Shown here: positions 48,973 through 57,962 of the stretch, piece by piece | Layout of the letters: each line of letters begins with the position of its first letter | Numbering within the stretch: position 1 is the first letter of the stretch | Assembly (NCBI GenBank): GCA_963788145.1 | Contig: CAWBFQ010000003.1 | Location: 992,001-1,056,000 of the forward strand | Reading direction: 5' to 3' | Source of the DNA: UTCFX2 sp963788145 | GTDB lineage: Bacteria > Chloroflexota > Anaerolineae > Anaerolineales > UBA4823 | DNA length: 64,000 nt | Notes under the pieces: generated by a model | The model's database searches: none | What the model was told of the DNA's origin: nothing | What the model saw: the letters and a program-made list of their open reading frames with translations, nothing else | Translations under genes and position numbers: made by a program

Positions 48973-50819
48973 TGGCAACCCCGCCGAAACCTCGCCTCTC
49001 GAACCCAACCGCCGGGCACGACTATCGCGTCCAGATGATGAATCGCGGCCCGGGACGTCCGGGCGTCATCGAAAAAGCGCACAACCCGCGCCAGGCCTTG
49101 AGCCGGCTGGCAGCCTACCTGTTCCCCTTTAAAACCGGGTTGATCGTGGTGGTGCTGTTCGTGCTGGGTTATACCCTGCTTGGGCTGCTCGAACCCTATC
49201 TGATGAAGGTGGCCATTGATCAATTCATCGCCGATAAAGATACGGTCGGGCTGGCCCGCCTCTCTGTGCTGCTGCTGACGATCTACCTGTTCGATAACGG
49301 CTTCCAGGCCGTCTCGAACTGGATGATGGCGAATATCTCGCAGCAGGCCCTGCGCAAATTGCGCCGCGATCTGTTTGGCCACCTGCAAACCCTGCCGATC
49401 CGCTTCTTCGACCAGAACCCGGCCGGCGAGTTAATGAGCCGCCTGACCAATGACATCGAAGCCATCAACCAGGCTGTCTCGCTCAATGTGGTCTCGCTGG
49501 TAGCCAGTGTGCTCTCGCTGATCGGGATTGTGGTTGCGATGTTCCTGATGGATGTCTATCTGGCTATGGCTTCGCTGGTGGTAGTCCCCATCATGCTCTG
49601 GTTCGCTGGTTTCGTCGCCCGCTACACCCGCAAGGGCTTCCGGGAGCTGCAACTGCAGCTCGGGAACATGAACAGCGTGCTGGAGGAGAACATCAGCGGC
49701 GGGCGGGTGGTGAAAGCCTTCCGGCGCAGCGATACCGCCATCAGCGAGTTCCGCCTGCGCAACCAGCAGGTCTTTAAAGCCGGCGTGTACGCCAACAGCT
49801 ACGCCCTGCTGCTCATGCCTCTCACCACCGTGCTGGGCAACACCTTTGTGATCGTGCTGGCCAGCCTGGGCGGCTTCCTGGCCTTGAACGGTCTGGTGAC
49901 AGTCGGCGTGATCGCGGCCTTCATCAGCTATGCCCAGAAGTTTGTCAACCCGCTGCGCCAGCTCGCCAACATGGTGAACTCGATCCAGGCGGCCCTGGCC
50001 GGGGCGGAGCGTGTTTTCCAAGTCATCGATTCCATCCCCGAACCAGCCGATTCGCCCAATGCGGCCGCCCTGCAAACCGTGGGCGGCGAGGTGAGCTTCG
50101 ATCATGTCCGTTTCGGCTACAGCCCGGATGAACCGGTGATCCAGAATATGACCTTCGATGCAGCCGCCGGGCAGACCATCGCCCTGGTCGGCCCAACCGG
50201 CGCCGGCAAGACCACCATCATCAACCTGCTCAACCGCTTCTATGACGTGGATGGCGGGGCGATCCGGGTGGATGGGATCGACATCCGCCAGATCCGCATC
50301 GACGACCTGCGCCGCCAGCTCGGGCTGGTGCTGCAAGACACCTTCCTCTTCGCCGACACGGTAATGGAGAATATCCGCTATGGGCGGCTGGAGGCCAGCG
50401 ACGATGAGGTAATCGAGGCGGCCCGCCTGGCAGACGCCGATCATTTCATCCGCCTGCTGCCGCTGGGCTACCAGACCCGCCTGTCTGAAAGGGCCAGCAA
50501 CCTGAGCCAGGGCCAGCGCCAGATGCTCGCCATCGCCCGGGCGGTTTTGGCCGACCCCGGCATCCTGATCCTGGACGAGGCCACCAGCAACGTGGACACC
50601 CGCACCGAAGTGCGCATCCAGAACGCCCTGCTGCGCCTGATGCAGGGCCGCACCAGCTTCGTCATCGCCCACCGCCTGAGCACCATTCGTGAAGCCGACC
50701 GGGTGCTGGTCATTCAGGACGGCGAGATCGTGGAGCAGGGCGCCCACCAGCAATTGCTCGACCGCAGAGGTGTGTTTTACCAGTTGTATATGAGCCAGTT
50801 TAAGGGCAAACAGATTTAA
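48972..50819 (+). CDS. Heterodimeric ABC exporter, catalytic subunit
   Basis: A 615-residue intact partner. A polar N-terminal tail (about 45 residues) precedes six TM helices. The ATPase has Walker A GPTGAGKTT, signature NLSQGQRQM (Gln for the second Gly), Walker B ILILDEATSNVD with Glu, and FVIAHRLST with His. The second subunit of the operon at 5554-7450 shares these features, including the LSQGQ/ISQGQ signature. The two chains together form one competent and one degenerate ATP site. A long antisense open frame lies opposite this gene; it is a shadow. A repeat cluster starts 11 bp after the stop. Confidence 0.93.
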   Translation: MATPPKPRLSNPTAGHDYRVQMMNRGPGRPGVIEKAHNPRQALSRLAAYLFPFKTGLIVVVLFVLGYTLLGLLEPYLMKVAIDQFIADKDTVGLARLSVLLLTIYLFDNGFQAVSNWMMANISQQALRKLRRDLFGHLQTLPIRFFDQNPAGELMSRLTNDIEAINQAVSLNVVSLVASVLSLIGIVVAMFLMDVYLAMASLVVVPIMLWFAGFVARYTRKGFRELQLQLGNMNSVLEENISGGRVVKAFRRSDTAISEFRLRNQQVFKAGVYANSYALLLMPLTTVLGNTFVIVLASLGGFLALNGLVTVGVIAAFISYAQKFVNPLRQLANMVNSIQAALAGAERVFQVIDSIPEPADSPNAAALQTVGGEVSFDHVRFGYSPDEPVIQNMTFDAAAGQTIALVGPTGAGKTTIINLLNRFYDVDGGAIRVDGIDIRQIRIDDLRRQLGLVLQDTFLFADTVMENIRYGRLEASDDEVIEAARLADADHFIRLLPLGYQTRLSERASNLSQGQRQMLAIARAVLADPGILILDEATSNVDTRTEVRIQNALLRLMQGRTSFVIAHRLSTIREADRVLVIQDGEIVEQGAHQQLLDRRGVFYQLYMSQFKGKQI

Positions 50820-51136
50820 GCGCAGCGCCATGTCATTGCGAGCGTTCACACCCTCATGTCATTGCGAGCGTTCTTTGCGAAGCAATCTGGCTGCTTCGTG
50901 CCTCGCAGCGACATCGGACCGCCATGTCATTGCGAGCGCCCACACCCTCATGTCATTGCGAGCGTTCTTTGCGAAGCAATCTGGCTGCTTCGTGCCTCGC
51001 AGCGACATCGGACCGCCATGTCATTGCGAGCGCTCATTGCGAAGCAAGCGTTCTCGCGCCTCATGTCATTGCGAGCGTTCTTTGCGAAGCAATCTGGCTG
51101 CTTCGTGCCTCGCAGCGACATACCTTCACATATGGC
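50820..51136 (+). repeat. Cluster of six TCATTGCGAGCG repeats
   Basis: No gene is seen. ATGTCATTGCGAGCG starts at 50830, 50856, 50924, 50950, 51018 and 51063. Long copies (50856, 50950, 51063) continue as TTCTTTGCGAAGCAATCTGG and CTGCTTCGTGCCTCGCAGCG; short ones end in CACACCCTC or similar. Each long copy can fold, since GAAGCA and TGCTTC pair. The repeats are open in frame and give MSLRAFFAKQ-like translations that are not genes. Confidence 0.85.
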
Positions 51137-51166
51137 TTGACTCTTAGCGAACACACACCCTATAAT
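51137..51166 (+). promoter_or_regulatory. dinB promoter
   Basis: TTGACT (51137-51142), an 18-bp spacer and TATAAT (51161-51166), just past the repeat cluster. GAGGAGG near 51184 is the ribosome-binding site for ATG 51201. Confidence 0.75.
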
Positions 51167-51200
51167 GCCTGTGTTTGCATACCGAGGAGGATTTTCCGCC

Positions 51201-51714
51201 ATGAACGCAGATTCCTTTCGCCATTTCTACGACTATCACTTCGCCGAAAATCGCAAAGTATGGGATACCTGCATCCCTGCACTCACCGATCAACAGTTCA
51301 CCCAAAATGTAAGCTACTCCGTTGGGTCTATCCGAAATCAAATCGTTCATCTCATCAGCGTCGATGACATCTGGTTCAGCGCATTACGAGGCGTCGAAAT
51401 CCCCGAATCGCTTGATCCGGCGCGCTTTGACGATCGGGAGATCATTCGCGTCCACTGGGATAACGTCGAGCAGAATATGCGCGCTTATCTGGCTGCATTG
51501 CGGGACGAGATGTTATTCGAAAAACCGTTCGCGGAGGGCGAAGACAAAGATTTGATCCTGTGGCAGGTGCTGCTCCATGTGGTTAATCATGGCACAGATC
51601 ATCGCGCCCAACTGATCCGATCCATCCACGATTTGGGGATCAAAACAGAAGTCTCAAGATTACATCTTCTATGTCTATGACAACCCGAATTCTATTCAGA
51701 ATTCCGGAACGTGA
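51201..51714 (+). CDS. DinB-family four-helix protein (one frameshift)
   Basis: About 170 residues. DinB/YfiT-type proteins are four-helix bundles that bind a metal through three His and include thiol-dependent enzymes. MNADSFRHFYDYHFAENRKV and SVGSIRNQIVHLISVDDIWF give the first His; LLHVVNHGTDHRAQL gives the others. A base near 51652 shifts the frame; repaired, the end reads SQDYIFYVYDNPNSIQNSG and stops at 51712-51714, overlapping the end of the convergent sensor kinase gene. The start at 51201 follows GAGGAGG; an upstream ATG lies in the leader. Confidence 0.8.
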
Positions 51715-54700
51715 TCGTGTATTGCACTCCCGGCGGCGATTGGATTTTGAACTCGCCGCCCATCTGGTGGGTAGCCCACAGCCGCACAAGGCGCATGCCG
51801 AGCGATTTCCGGGTATGCGGATCGAAATCCGGCGGCAGCCCAATTCCATTATCGCCAATCAGCAGACGGAACTGCCCATCCGCATCTTCGTTCATCGCCA
51901 CCCGAATCTTAGGCTGGCCAGCAAAACCGGGCGGAAAGGCGTATTTTAAAGCGTTCGTGACCAGCTCGTTCACAATCAACCCGCAGGGCATAGCCCGGTT
52001 TGCCGGCAGCGCCAGCGGCTCTCCGGCCGCGTTCTGAGCCTGGATCTCCAATTCGATCACAAAGCCCGTCTCGAAAACCATGCTGAGATTATTCACCAGT
52101 TGCTTTAGATAAGACTGCATCGAGACTTCGGACAGGTTCTTTGAATGGTATAGCTGCTCATACACCAGCGCCATCGTGCGGGCTTGTTCCTCAAGCTGCA
52201 CCAACAGCCGGTGCATATCCGGGTCTTTAATCGTTTCATCCCGCATCTGCATCAAGGCGATCATCGCCTGCAGGTTGTTCTTACTGCGATGCTGCACCTC
52301 GCGCAGCAGCACCGTCCTCTCTTCCAGCGCGGCTTTGATCACCTGTTCTGCCTGCGCCATCTCGGTCACATCCCGGATGAACGCCCCCACCCCGACCTCT
52401 CCTTTGCCTAAACGGACCGGGAATTTGCGCGTCTCATAAATTTGATCACCCACGTCTTCGCGGGTGACAGTGTAATCTAAATTCTCAATCGTTTTAAGAT
52501 CCGACTCGCGGCAGGCGGTCGCCTGGGCTTCGGGCATCAGATCAAAATCGGTTTTACCCACGATTTCGGCTTCTGATTTCCCAAAGAATTCCTGGGATTT
52601 CGTGTTCACCATCAAATGGCGCAAGCCGCTGTCTTTCAAGAGGACCAGGTCGGTGGTCGAGTTGATGAAGGTGCGATAGCGCTCCTCGCTCAGGCTCAAC
52701 GCCTCGAGCATGCGCATACGCATCAAGAACAACCCATAGCGTTGCGCCAGCCGCTCGACGATCCACAAATCCTCATCGCAGTACCCTCCCGGCTTGTTCG
52801 GACAGGGCGATCTGCCCAAGCGTTTCACCGGCGACGATGATCGGATATGAGAGCAGATTCACGATGGGGCTGTGATCTTGCGGCATGCCTTCAAAGGCAG
52901 GGGCGGCGGGAAAGTCATTCTGGTAGAATGATTTTTTACTGTCGAAAAAACTCTGCATCGGACCACCTGCACTAGCAAGCGGATGGCGGACGAAGTTGAT
53001 TTGGGTTTGAGAGGGGTCCCCTCGTTTGACTTCTCGCATCAGCGCAGAGAATGTGAAGCTCTCGTTTTCGCCATCCTCAAGATTGAAGGCGGAAACAAAT
53101 CCCTGCTCGCTGTGGGTCAGTTTTTGAGACCTCGCTCAGAATAATCGCGGCGGCATGCTCGAATGATTGATCCGAAGTGAGAAATATCTTGCTCACCTCC
53201 CCCAAAGACGCCTCGATTTGAGCCTTGCGCTGCAATGTCTGCTCCGCTCGCACGCGCTGGCTGACCTCGCGCGAGATCGTCAGCAGCGATTCGATCTCGC
53301 CGTCCGAGCCGCGTTCCGGGACAATCTGGGTCTCGAAATATGCGCCGCCTGGCGAGCGCGGGAAAGAACTGCTCAACCACCTGGGTCTGACCGGTCTCGA
53401 GCGCTTTGCTCAGAGTTCTCTTCAATGTGAGCCGCAATTTCGGGCGGAAATCGGCTGTTCGCTGGCTTTCTTACCGAACGCAAGGGCAAGCGGCACGCCC
53501 GCGATCTCGGCAGCCTTGTTGCCATAGATGTGCCTGAGCTGCGTATCGTAGCGCACGATCAGGTCGGGCGAATTTTCAACCAGGGTGGTGAAATCGTGCT
53601 CGCGCTTGCGCAGGGCCTCCAGGGCGGCTGTCTGCTCGCTGATATCCATCCCGATCGCCCACTCATGCCAGCCCGGGATCGGGCATTGGCGCGAGATATT
53701 CGAATAGGCGATCGTTTTGACCGTCCCATCTTTGCAGGTGAGTTCCCAGATCATGTTGCGATGACTCGGGTCGGCATAGGATCTTCGCAGCATTTCATCC
53801 AGATAGACTGGATCGGGGTGGAGCAATGCAAGCGGATGTGGATGGGCCAGGATTTCTTCGGAACTGTACCCGGTCACCTGCTCGCATTCTTTATTCCAGA
53901 AAATAATCCTTTCATGCTCGTCCAGGGCTTCCGCCATCACCGGTAAATTCTCTACTATCATGCGCATGCGCTGCTCGCTCTCCAGCAGATCTGCCTCGGA
54001 ACGTTTGATCCGCTCGAGCATGGCGTTGAACGCGAGCGCCATCTCGCTGATCTCATCCCGGCCTTGCACAGGCAGCGGGTCCAGTTTTTCATTTGCCTGG
54101 CTGATATTCCCGATCCGTTGGCTCAGTTCGGTGATCCGGCGCGAAATAAACCGATCCGCCAGCCACAGGCCAATCAGCGTGAATACGGAAAGCAGAATCG
54201 CCAGCCAGACAGCAAAAAAATGCAGGCTGATCAGGCTGTTCTGATAGACCTGGCGCGGCGAGCGCACGCGCAGAACGACCGCTGTTTGCCCATAAATATC
54301 CTGTACGGCGGCAAACCCATCGATCCACTGCTCATTCAGCGCCTTAGACCAAAAATCCCCGTCTTCTTGTTCTGGCTGCCAGCCCAAGGCGGATAAGTCG
54401 GCTGGAGTTGGGACTTCCAGCAGTTCGATCGGCAGCCCGATTACATTAGAAAGATACACCAGGCGGTCTTGATCCAACCAGCGCCCGATCAGCAGCGTTC
54501 CGGCGGAGGGGCCTTCCAGGTTGCTGGGCAGGATCGAGGCGGCCGCGATCTTCAGCGTCCCCTCAGGCAGCAGAAGCAGCCCGCTTTGAGCGTCTACGCC
54601 TAGATCCGAGAGGAGCGGATTGGCAGAATTGATCTGCGCCAGCAGACTCTGCGGGACATCCACCCGCTGTCGGTTCTGCAGATCGAAACCGCGCGCCTGA

Positions 54701-55035
54701 ACGACCTCGCCGCTGGTGTTGACCAGCACAAACAGGCTGATCTGCAGATTAGTAAAAGCGGAATCGATCAGGTTGGCCTGAGCAAAGGCCTCATTTGGGG
54801 ATTCAGCCGCCTGGTAGGTTTCGTCCCACCAGGCCCAGTCCTTGACGATCCCATCCATACTGGATATGTCCTGGGCGATCGCGCTGGCAGCCAGTTCCGC
54901 ATTCTGCTCGGCGCTAAGAGCATCCTGGCGCTCGAATTCGGGCAGCAAAAAAATCTTTGACAAGGCGACCAGAGAGATCACCGCCAGAGCAAGCGCTGGT
55001 AAAGTAATAAGGACGAGATAATGGCGCAGGCGCAT
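51692..55035 (-). CDS. CHASE4-HAMP-PAS-PAS-GAF-PAS histidine kinase (HisKA_2 type, frameshifted)
   Basis: About 1,110 codons. TM1 (LITLPALALAVISLVALSKI), an extracytoplasmic CHASE4 domain (DISSMDGIVKDWAWWDETYQ), TM2 (LHFFAVWLAILLSVFTLIGL), HAMP (RRITELSQRIGNISQANEK), PAS 1 (MIVENLPVMAEALDEH) and PAS 2 (LVENSPDLIVRYD) are in the first intact frame to 53422. A GAF domain and third PAS (FINSTTDLVLLKDSG) follow through indels near 53440, 53370, 53125 and 52800. The kinase core has phospho-acceptor His in LREVQHRSKNNLQ and ATPase motifs VNELVTNALKYAFP and IGDNGIGLP. No response regulator is adjacent. The ligand is unknown. Confidence 0.88.
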
Positions 55036-55265
55036 AGGAATACCCCCGCGGCCGGAACAGACCGCGACCACTTTCCTACTTCATTATATGCGGAATAAGC
55101 TGAACCAGATATTTCAATCTTGTAAGTATTCTTCCTATTTTCTTGAGACCAGGGATTGCCATGCAGCCGCGGATCACATGAAATACGCGGAAACCATTAT
55201 AATTCGGTATCCAGGCGCATCCGGCTTGCGCCCGCGCCGTGAGATCCTTTTGTTGGAGGGTATCT

Positions 55266-56042
55266 ATGCAGGTTTATCAACCGCTCGACGTGCTCCCAAT
55301 CTGGGGGGTATATCTTTTCAGCCTGGTTTTGTTATCGCTCAGCGTGGAGGCGGGTTTCCGGCTTGGCAGATGGATCGAGAAACGCTGGCCCGACCGCTCA
55401 GAAACGGGCGTCGGTACGATGGTCGGAGCATCGCTGGCCTTCCTGGGGTTCATGCTGGCGTTTGTCACCGGGTTCGCGATGAACATCTTCAATGAGCGGC
55501 AGCACCTGGTGATCTCGGAAGCCAATGCGATCGGCACAGCCTATCTGCGAGCCGGGTATCTGGAGGAACCGATCTCGGCGGAATCGCGCCAGTTGCTGCG
55601 CGAGTACCTCGATCAGCGCCTGATCGCGCTCGACCCGGCCCAATTGGAGGCGGCGATGACCCGCTCGGAGCAAATCCATACTGAGTTGTGGAGCCGGGCA
55701 GAGATCTCCGCCCGCCAGAACTCCACGCCGACGATGGCATTGTATCTTTCGGCGCTGAATGAGGTGATCGATCTGCATACGGAGCGGGTTAACATGTCGC
55801 TAGGCATCCGCGTCCCACCGACGGTTTTGCTGGGGGTGCTGCTGGTGGCGGCGCTGACCATGCTGCTGTTGGGGATGTTCATGTCCTATTCCGGCAGCCG
55901 CAACATTGCGGCGATGCTGATCATGGCGCTGATCCTCACGGCGGTGTTCCTGATCGTGGTGGACCTGGACCGTTCGACCCAGGGGCTGATCCAGGTGCCG
56001 CAGCAGGCGCTGTTCGATTTGCAAAAGCAGTTGGGGAAGTAG
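55266..56042 (+). CDS. DUF4239-like (bestrophin-like) membrane protein
   Basis: A 258-residue membrane protein with two N-terminal helices (IWGVYLFSLVLLSLSVEAGF and MVGASLAFLGFMLAFVTGFA), a soluble helical middle (residues about 85-185) with FNERQHLVISEANAIGTAYL, YLDQRLIAL and LYLSALNEVIDLHTER, and two C-terminal helices (VLLGVLLVAALTMLLLGMF and AAMLIMALILTAVFLIVVDL). The ANAIGTAYLRA motif is characteristic of DUF4239. GGAGGGTATCT precedes ATG 55266. The frame is intact. The gene is divergent from the sensor kinase. Its biochemical role is not established. Confidence 0.8.
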   Translation: MQVYQPLDVLPIWGVYLFSLVLLSLSVEAGFRLGRWIEKRWPDRSETGVGTMVGASLAFLGFMLAFVTGFAMNIFNERQHLVISEANAIGTAYLRAGYLEEPISAESRQLLREYLDQRLIALDPAQLEAAMTRSEQIHTELWSRAEISARQNSTPTMALYLSALNEVIDLHTERVNMSLGIRVPPTVLLGVLLVAALTMLLLGMFMSYSGSRNIAAMLIMALILTAVFLIVVDLDRSTQGLIQVPQQALFDLQKQLGK

Positions 56043-56530
56043 AACCATCCACGAATAGGAACCACGAATTGGCGGGGAGATCCTCCACCGGCCGCAATGT
56101 CGCTGCGAGGAACGAAGCAGCCAGATTGCTTCGCAAAGAGCGCTCGCAATGACATGAGGGTGTGGCGCTCGCAATGACATGAGGGTGGGCGCTCGCAATG
56201 ACATGGCGGTCCGATGTCGCTGCGAGGAACGAAGCAGCCTGGATTGCTTCGTTCCTCGTAATGACATAGACCTGCGAATTCATGTCTCATTCGCGAATTC
56301 ATGTCCCATTCGGGGATGGGTGGCTCAATCGACCATCCACGAATACTCGAATGAGGGGCGGATTCCACCGAAACGCTAAACAAAGATCGGGAAACCCTCG
56401 ACCAGCCGCGATCCTTACAAATGCGAGCATTCGCTTGATGAATTGCGAGAAAGTCAATATAATGACTGAAGGTTGCCTTACACTGAGTTAATTCAGAAAA
56501 GGTTCGCCGCATGTTTCCCAGGAGGGGATC
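56043..56530 (-). repeat. Inverted cluster of TCATTGCGAGCG repeats plus CCATCCACGAATA copies
   Basis: No gene is seen in 488 bp. CGCTCGCAATGACAT (reverse complement of the 50.8-kb unit) occurs three times near 56140-56205, preceded by CGAGGAACGAAGCAGCCAGA at about 56105; a further variant spans about 56218-56266. GAGGGTGTGG matches the CACACCCTC ends of the other cluster. CCATCCACGAATAGGAACC lies at 56044, and a CCATTCGGGGATGG-CCATCCACGAATACTCGAATG block at about 56308-56355. The two TCATTGCGAG clusters are in opposite orientation. Confidence 0.8.
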
Positions 56531-57398
56531 ATGAAACACAAATTGAATGCGACCATGCGAATAGTGCTCCTGTTCATCGTCCTCGCCGCCTGGATCAACC
56601 TGCCAGCGGCGGCGCAGGATAACCCGCAGGAAGATTATGAAGTCTTTTTGCCGATCATCAGCATCTATTTACCCCCCGTCCCCGGCGAAATGGTGGACGT
56701 GCCCGCCGGGGATTTCCCGATGGGCTGCGACCCGGATCACAACGACGGCGCGTCCTGCTATTCTGACGAGCTGCCGCTGCACACCGTTTACCTGGACGCC
56801 TATCGGATCGACAGGTACGAAGTGACCAACAGCCAATACGCCCAGTGCGTGGCGGCCGGGTATTGCGCCGCGCCGGCTTCTTCTTCTTCCTCCACCCGCT
56901 CATCGTATTACGCCAACCCGACCTACGCGAATTACCCGGTGATCTACGTCACGTGGTACAAAGCCCGCGATTACTGCGCCTGGGCTGGCAAGCGCCTGCC
57001 GAGCGAAGCCGAATGGGAGAAGGCCGCCCGCGGCCCGACCGTGCGCGCTTTCCCGTGGGGCGATGGCGCTTCGAACTGCACGCTGGCAAATTATCTTGGC
57101 TGCGTGGGCGATACCTCCCAGGTGGGCGACTACCCGGCCGGCGCCAGCCCGTACGGCGCGCTGGATATGGCCGGCAACATCTGCGGAATGGGTCAATGAT
57201 TGGTATCTGCTCCACTATTACAGCAGCTCGCCCTCCAGCAACCCGCCAGGCCCTGCGACTGGAACCGCCAAGATGCTGCGCGGCGGTACTTTTTACTACA
57301 ATGAGAGCAACTTACGTGTGGCGAACCGCAGCTTCTACAGTCCAGACTATCACGCCGGTTACATCGGTTTTCGCTGTGCGGCCCCGCCAGGACCGTGA
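56531..57398 (+). CDS. Secreted SUMF1/FGE-sulfatase-like protein (one frameshift)
   Basis: About 288 residues with a signal peptide (MRIVLLFIVLAAWINLPAAA) and AGGAGG before the ATG. The FGE-like domain is EMVDVPAGDFPMGCD, YRIDRYEVTNSQYAQCV, PVIYVTWYKARDYCAWAG, KRLPSEAEWEKAARG and, after an extra G near 57184, EWVNDWY, MLRGGTFYYNESNLRVANR and AGYIGFRCA. The catalytic Cys pair of true formylglycine-generating enzymes is not present in the RGGTFYY segment, so it is probably a non-catalytic or differently acting member. A run of Ser (ASSSSSSTRSSYY) sits in a loop. Confidence 0.82.
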
Positions 57399-57455
57399 GC
57401 CTGTAGAGTGGGCGCGGCGGGGTCGGGAGACTCCTCGACCAGCAGGGAGATGGAT

Positions 57456-57893
57456 ATGCTAGATTTTGGATGGATTATCTTAGTAGGGTTAATCGGCGGT
57501 ATTGCGGTAGGGATTCAATCACCTATTGCCGGAGCAATGGGCCAGAAAATTGGTGGAACAGCAAGCAGTGTGATTGTTCACTTGAGCGGGCTTATTTTCT
57601 CCCTGATTTTGTTAGTATTTAGGGGCGGTGAAAAAATTCGGGATTGGAATACTTTGCCCTGGTATATGTTGGGGGCAGGAATATTCGGTTTGATTCTTTA
57701 TCAGAGCATCAATGTGACTTTGCCTCGCCTCGGTGCAACCACCATGTTGGTCCTGATCATCATCGGGCAGCTTCTCACCGGCGTATTATTAGATACTTTT
57801 GGATGGCTTGGCGTAACAGCCCGACCGATTGACACCCCTCGAATGATAGGCATTATCGTTTTAATAATCGGCGGCTACCTGGTAATAAAATAG
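57456..57893 (+). CDS. YdcZ-type DMT transporter
   Basis: A 145-residue membrane protein with five helices. GGGAG lies upstream of ATG 57456 (ATG 57450 in frame). The family signature is GIQSPIAGAMGQKIGGTASS followed by VIVHLSGLIFSLILLVF, then LPWYMLGAGIFGLILYQSIN, RLGATTMLVLIIIGQLLTGV and ARPIDTPRMIGIIVLIIGGY. Single five-helix YdcZ units usually dimerise. The gene is AT-rich compared with the preceding one. It converges on the beta-propeller gene. Substrate unknown. Confidence 0.8.
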   Translation: MLDFGWIILVGLIGGIAVGIQSPIAGAMGQKIGGTASSVIVHLSGLIFSLILLVFRGGEKIRDWNTLPWYMLGAGIFGLILYQSINVTLPRLGATTMLVLIIIGQLLTGVLLDTFGWLGVTARPIDTPRMIGIIVLIIGGYLVIK

Positions 57894-57962
57894 GCACGGT
57901 CTGTCCGCTCGTCCTGGGTCTCCAGAAGCAGGATGCACGCGGGGCGCCCTACCGACTGCTGA

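Noticed and set aside
49431..50849. A 472-codon antisense open frame opposite the second exporter
   Set aside because: It is a GC-rich shadow of an intact, strongly conserved ABC gene, has no RBS and shows a His/Asp/Gly-rich low-complexity composition.
50830..51125. Possible CRISPR array
   Set aside because: Units vary in length, the spacers between them are themselves repeated, and no cas gene is nearby. It is a dispersed-repeat cluster.
50830..51140. Repeated short proteins beginning MSLRAFFAKQ
   Set aside because: They are translations of the TCATTGCGAGCG repeat in all frames, not genes.
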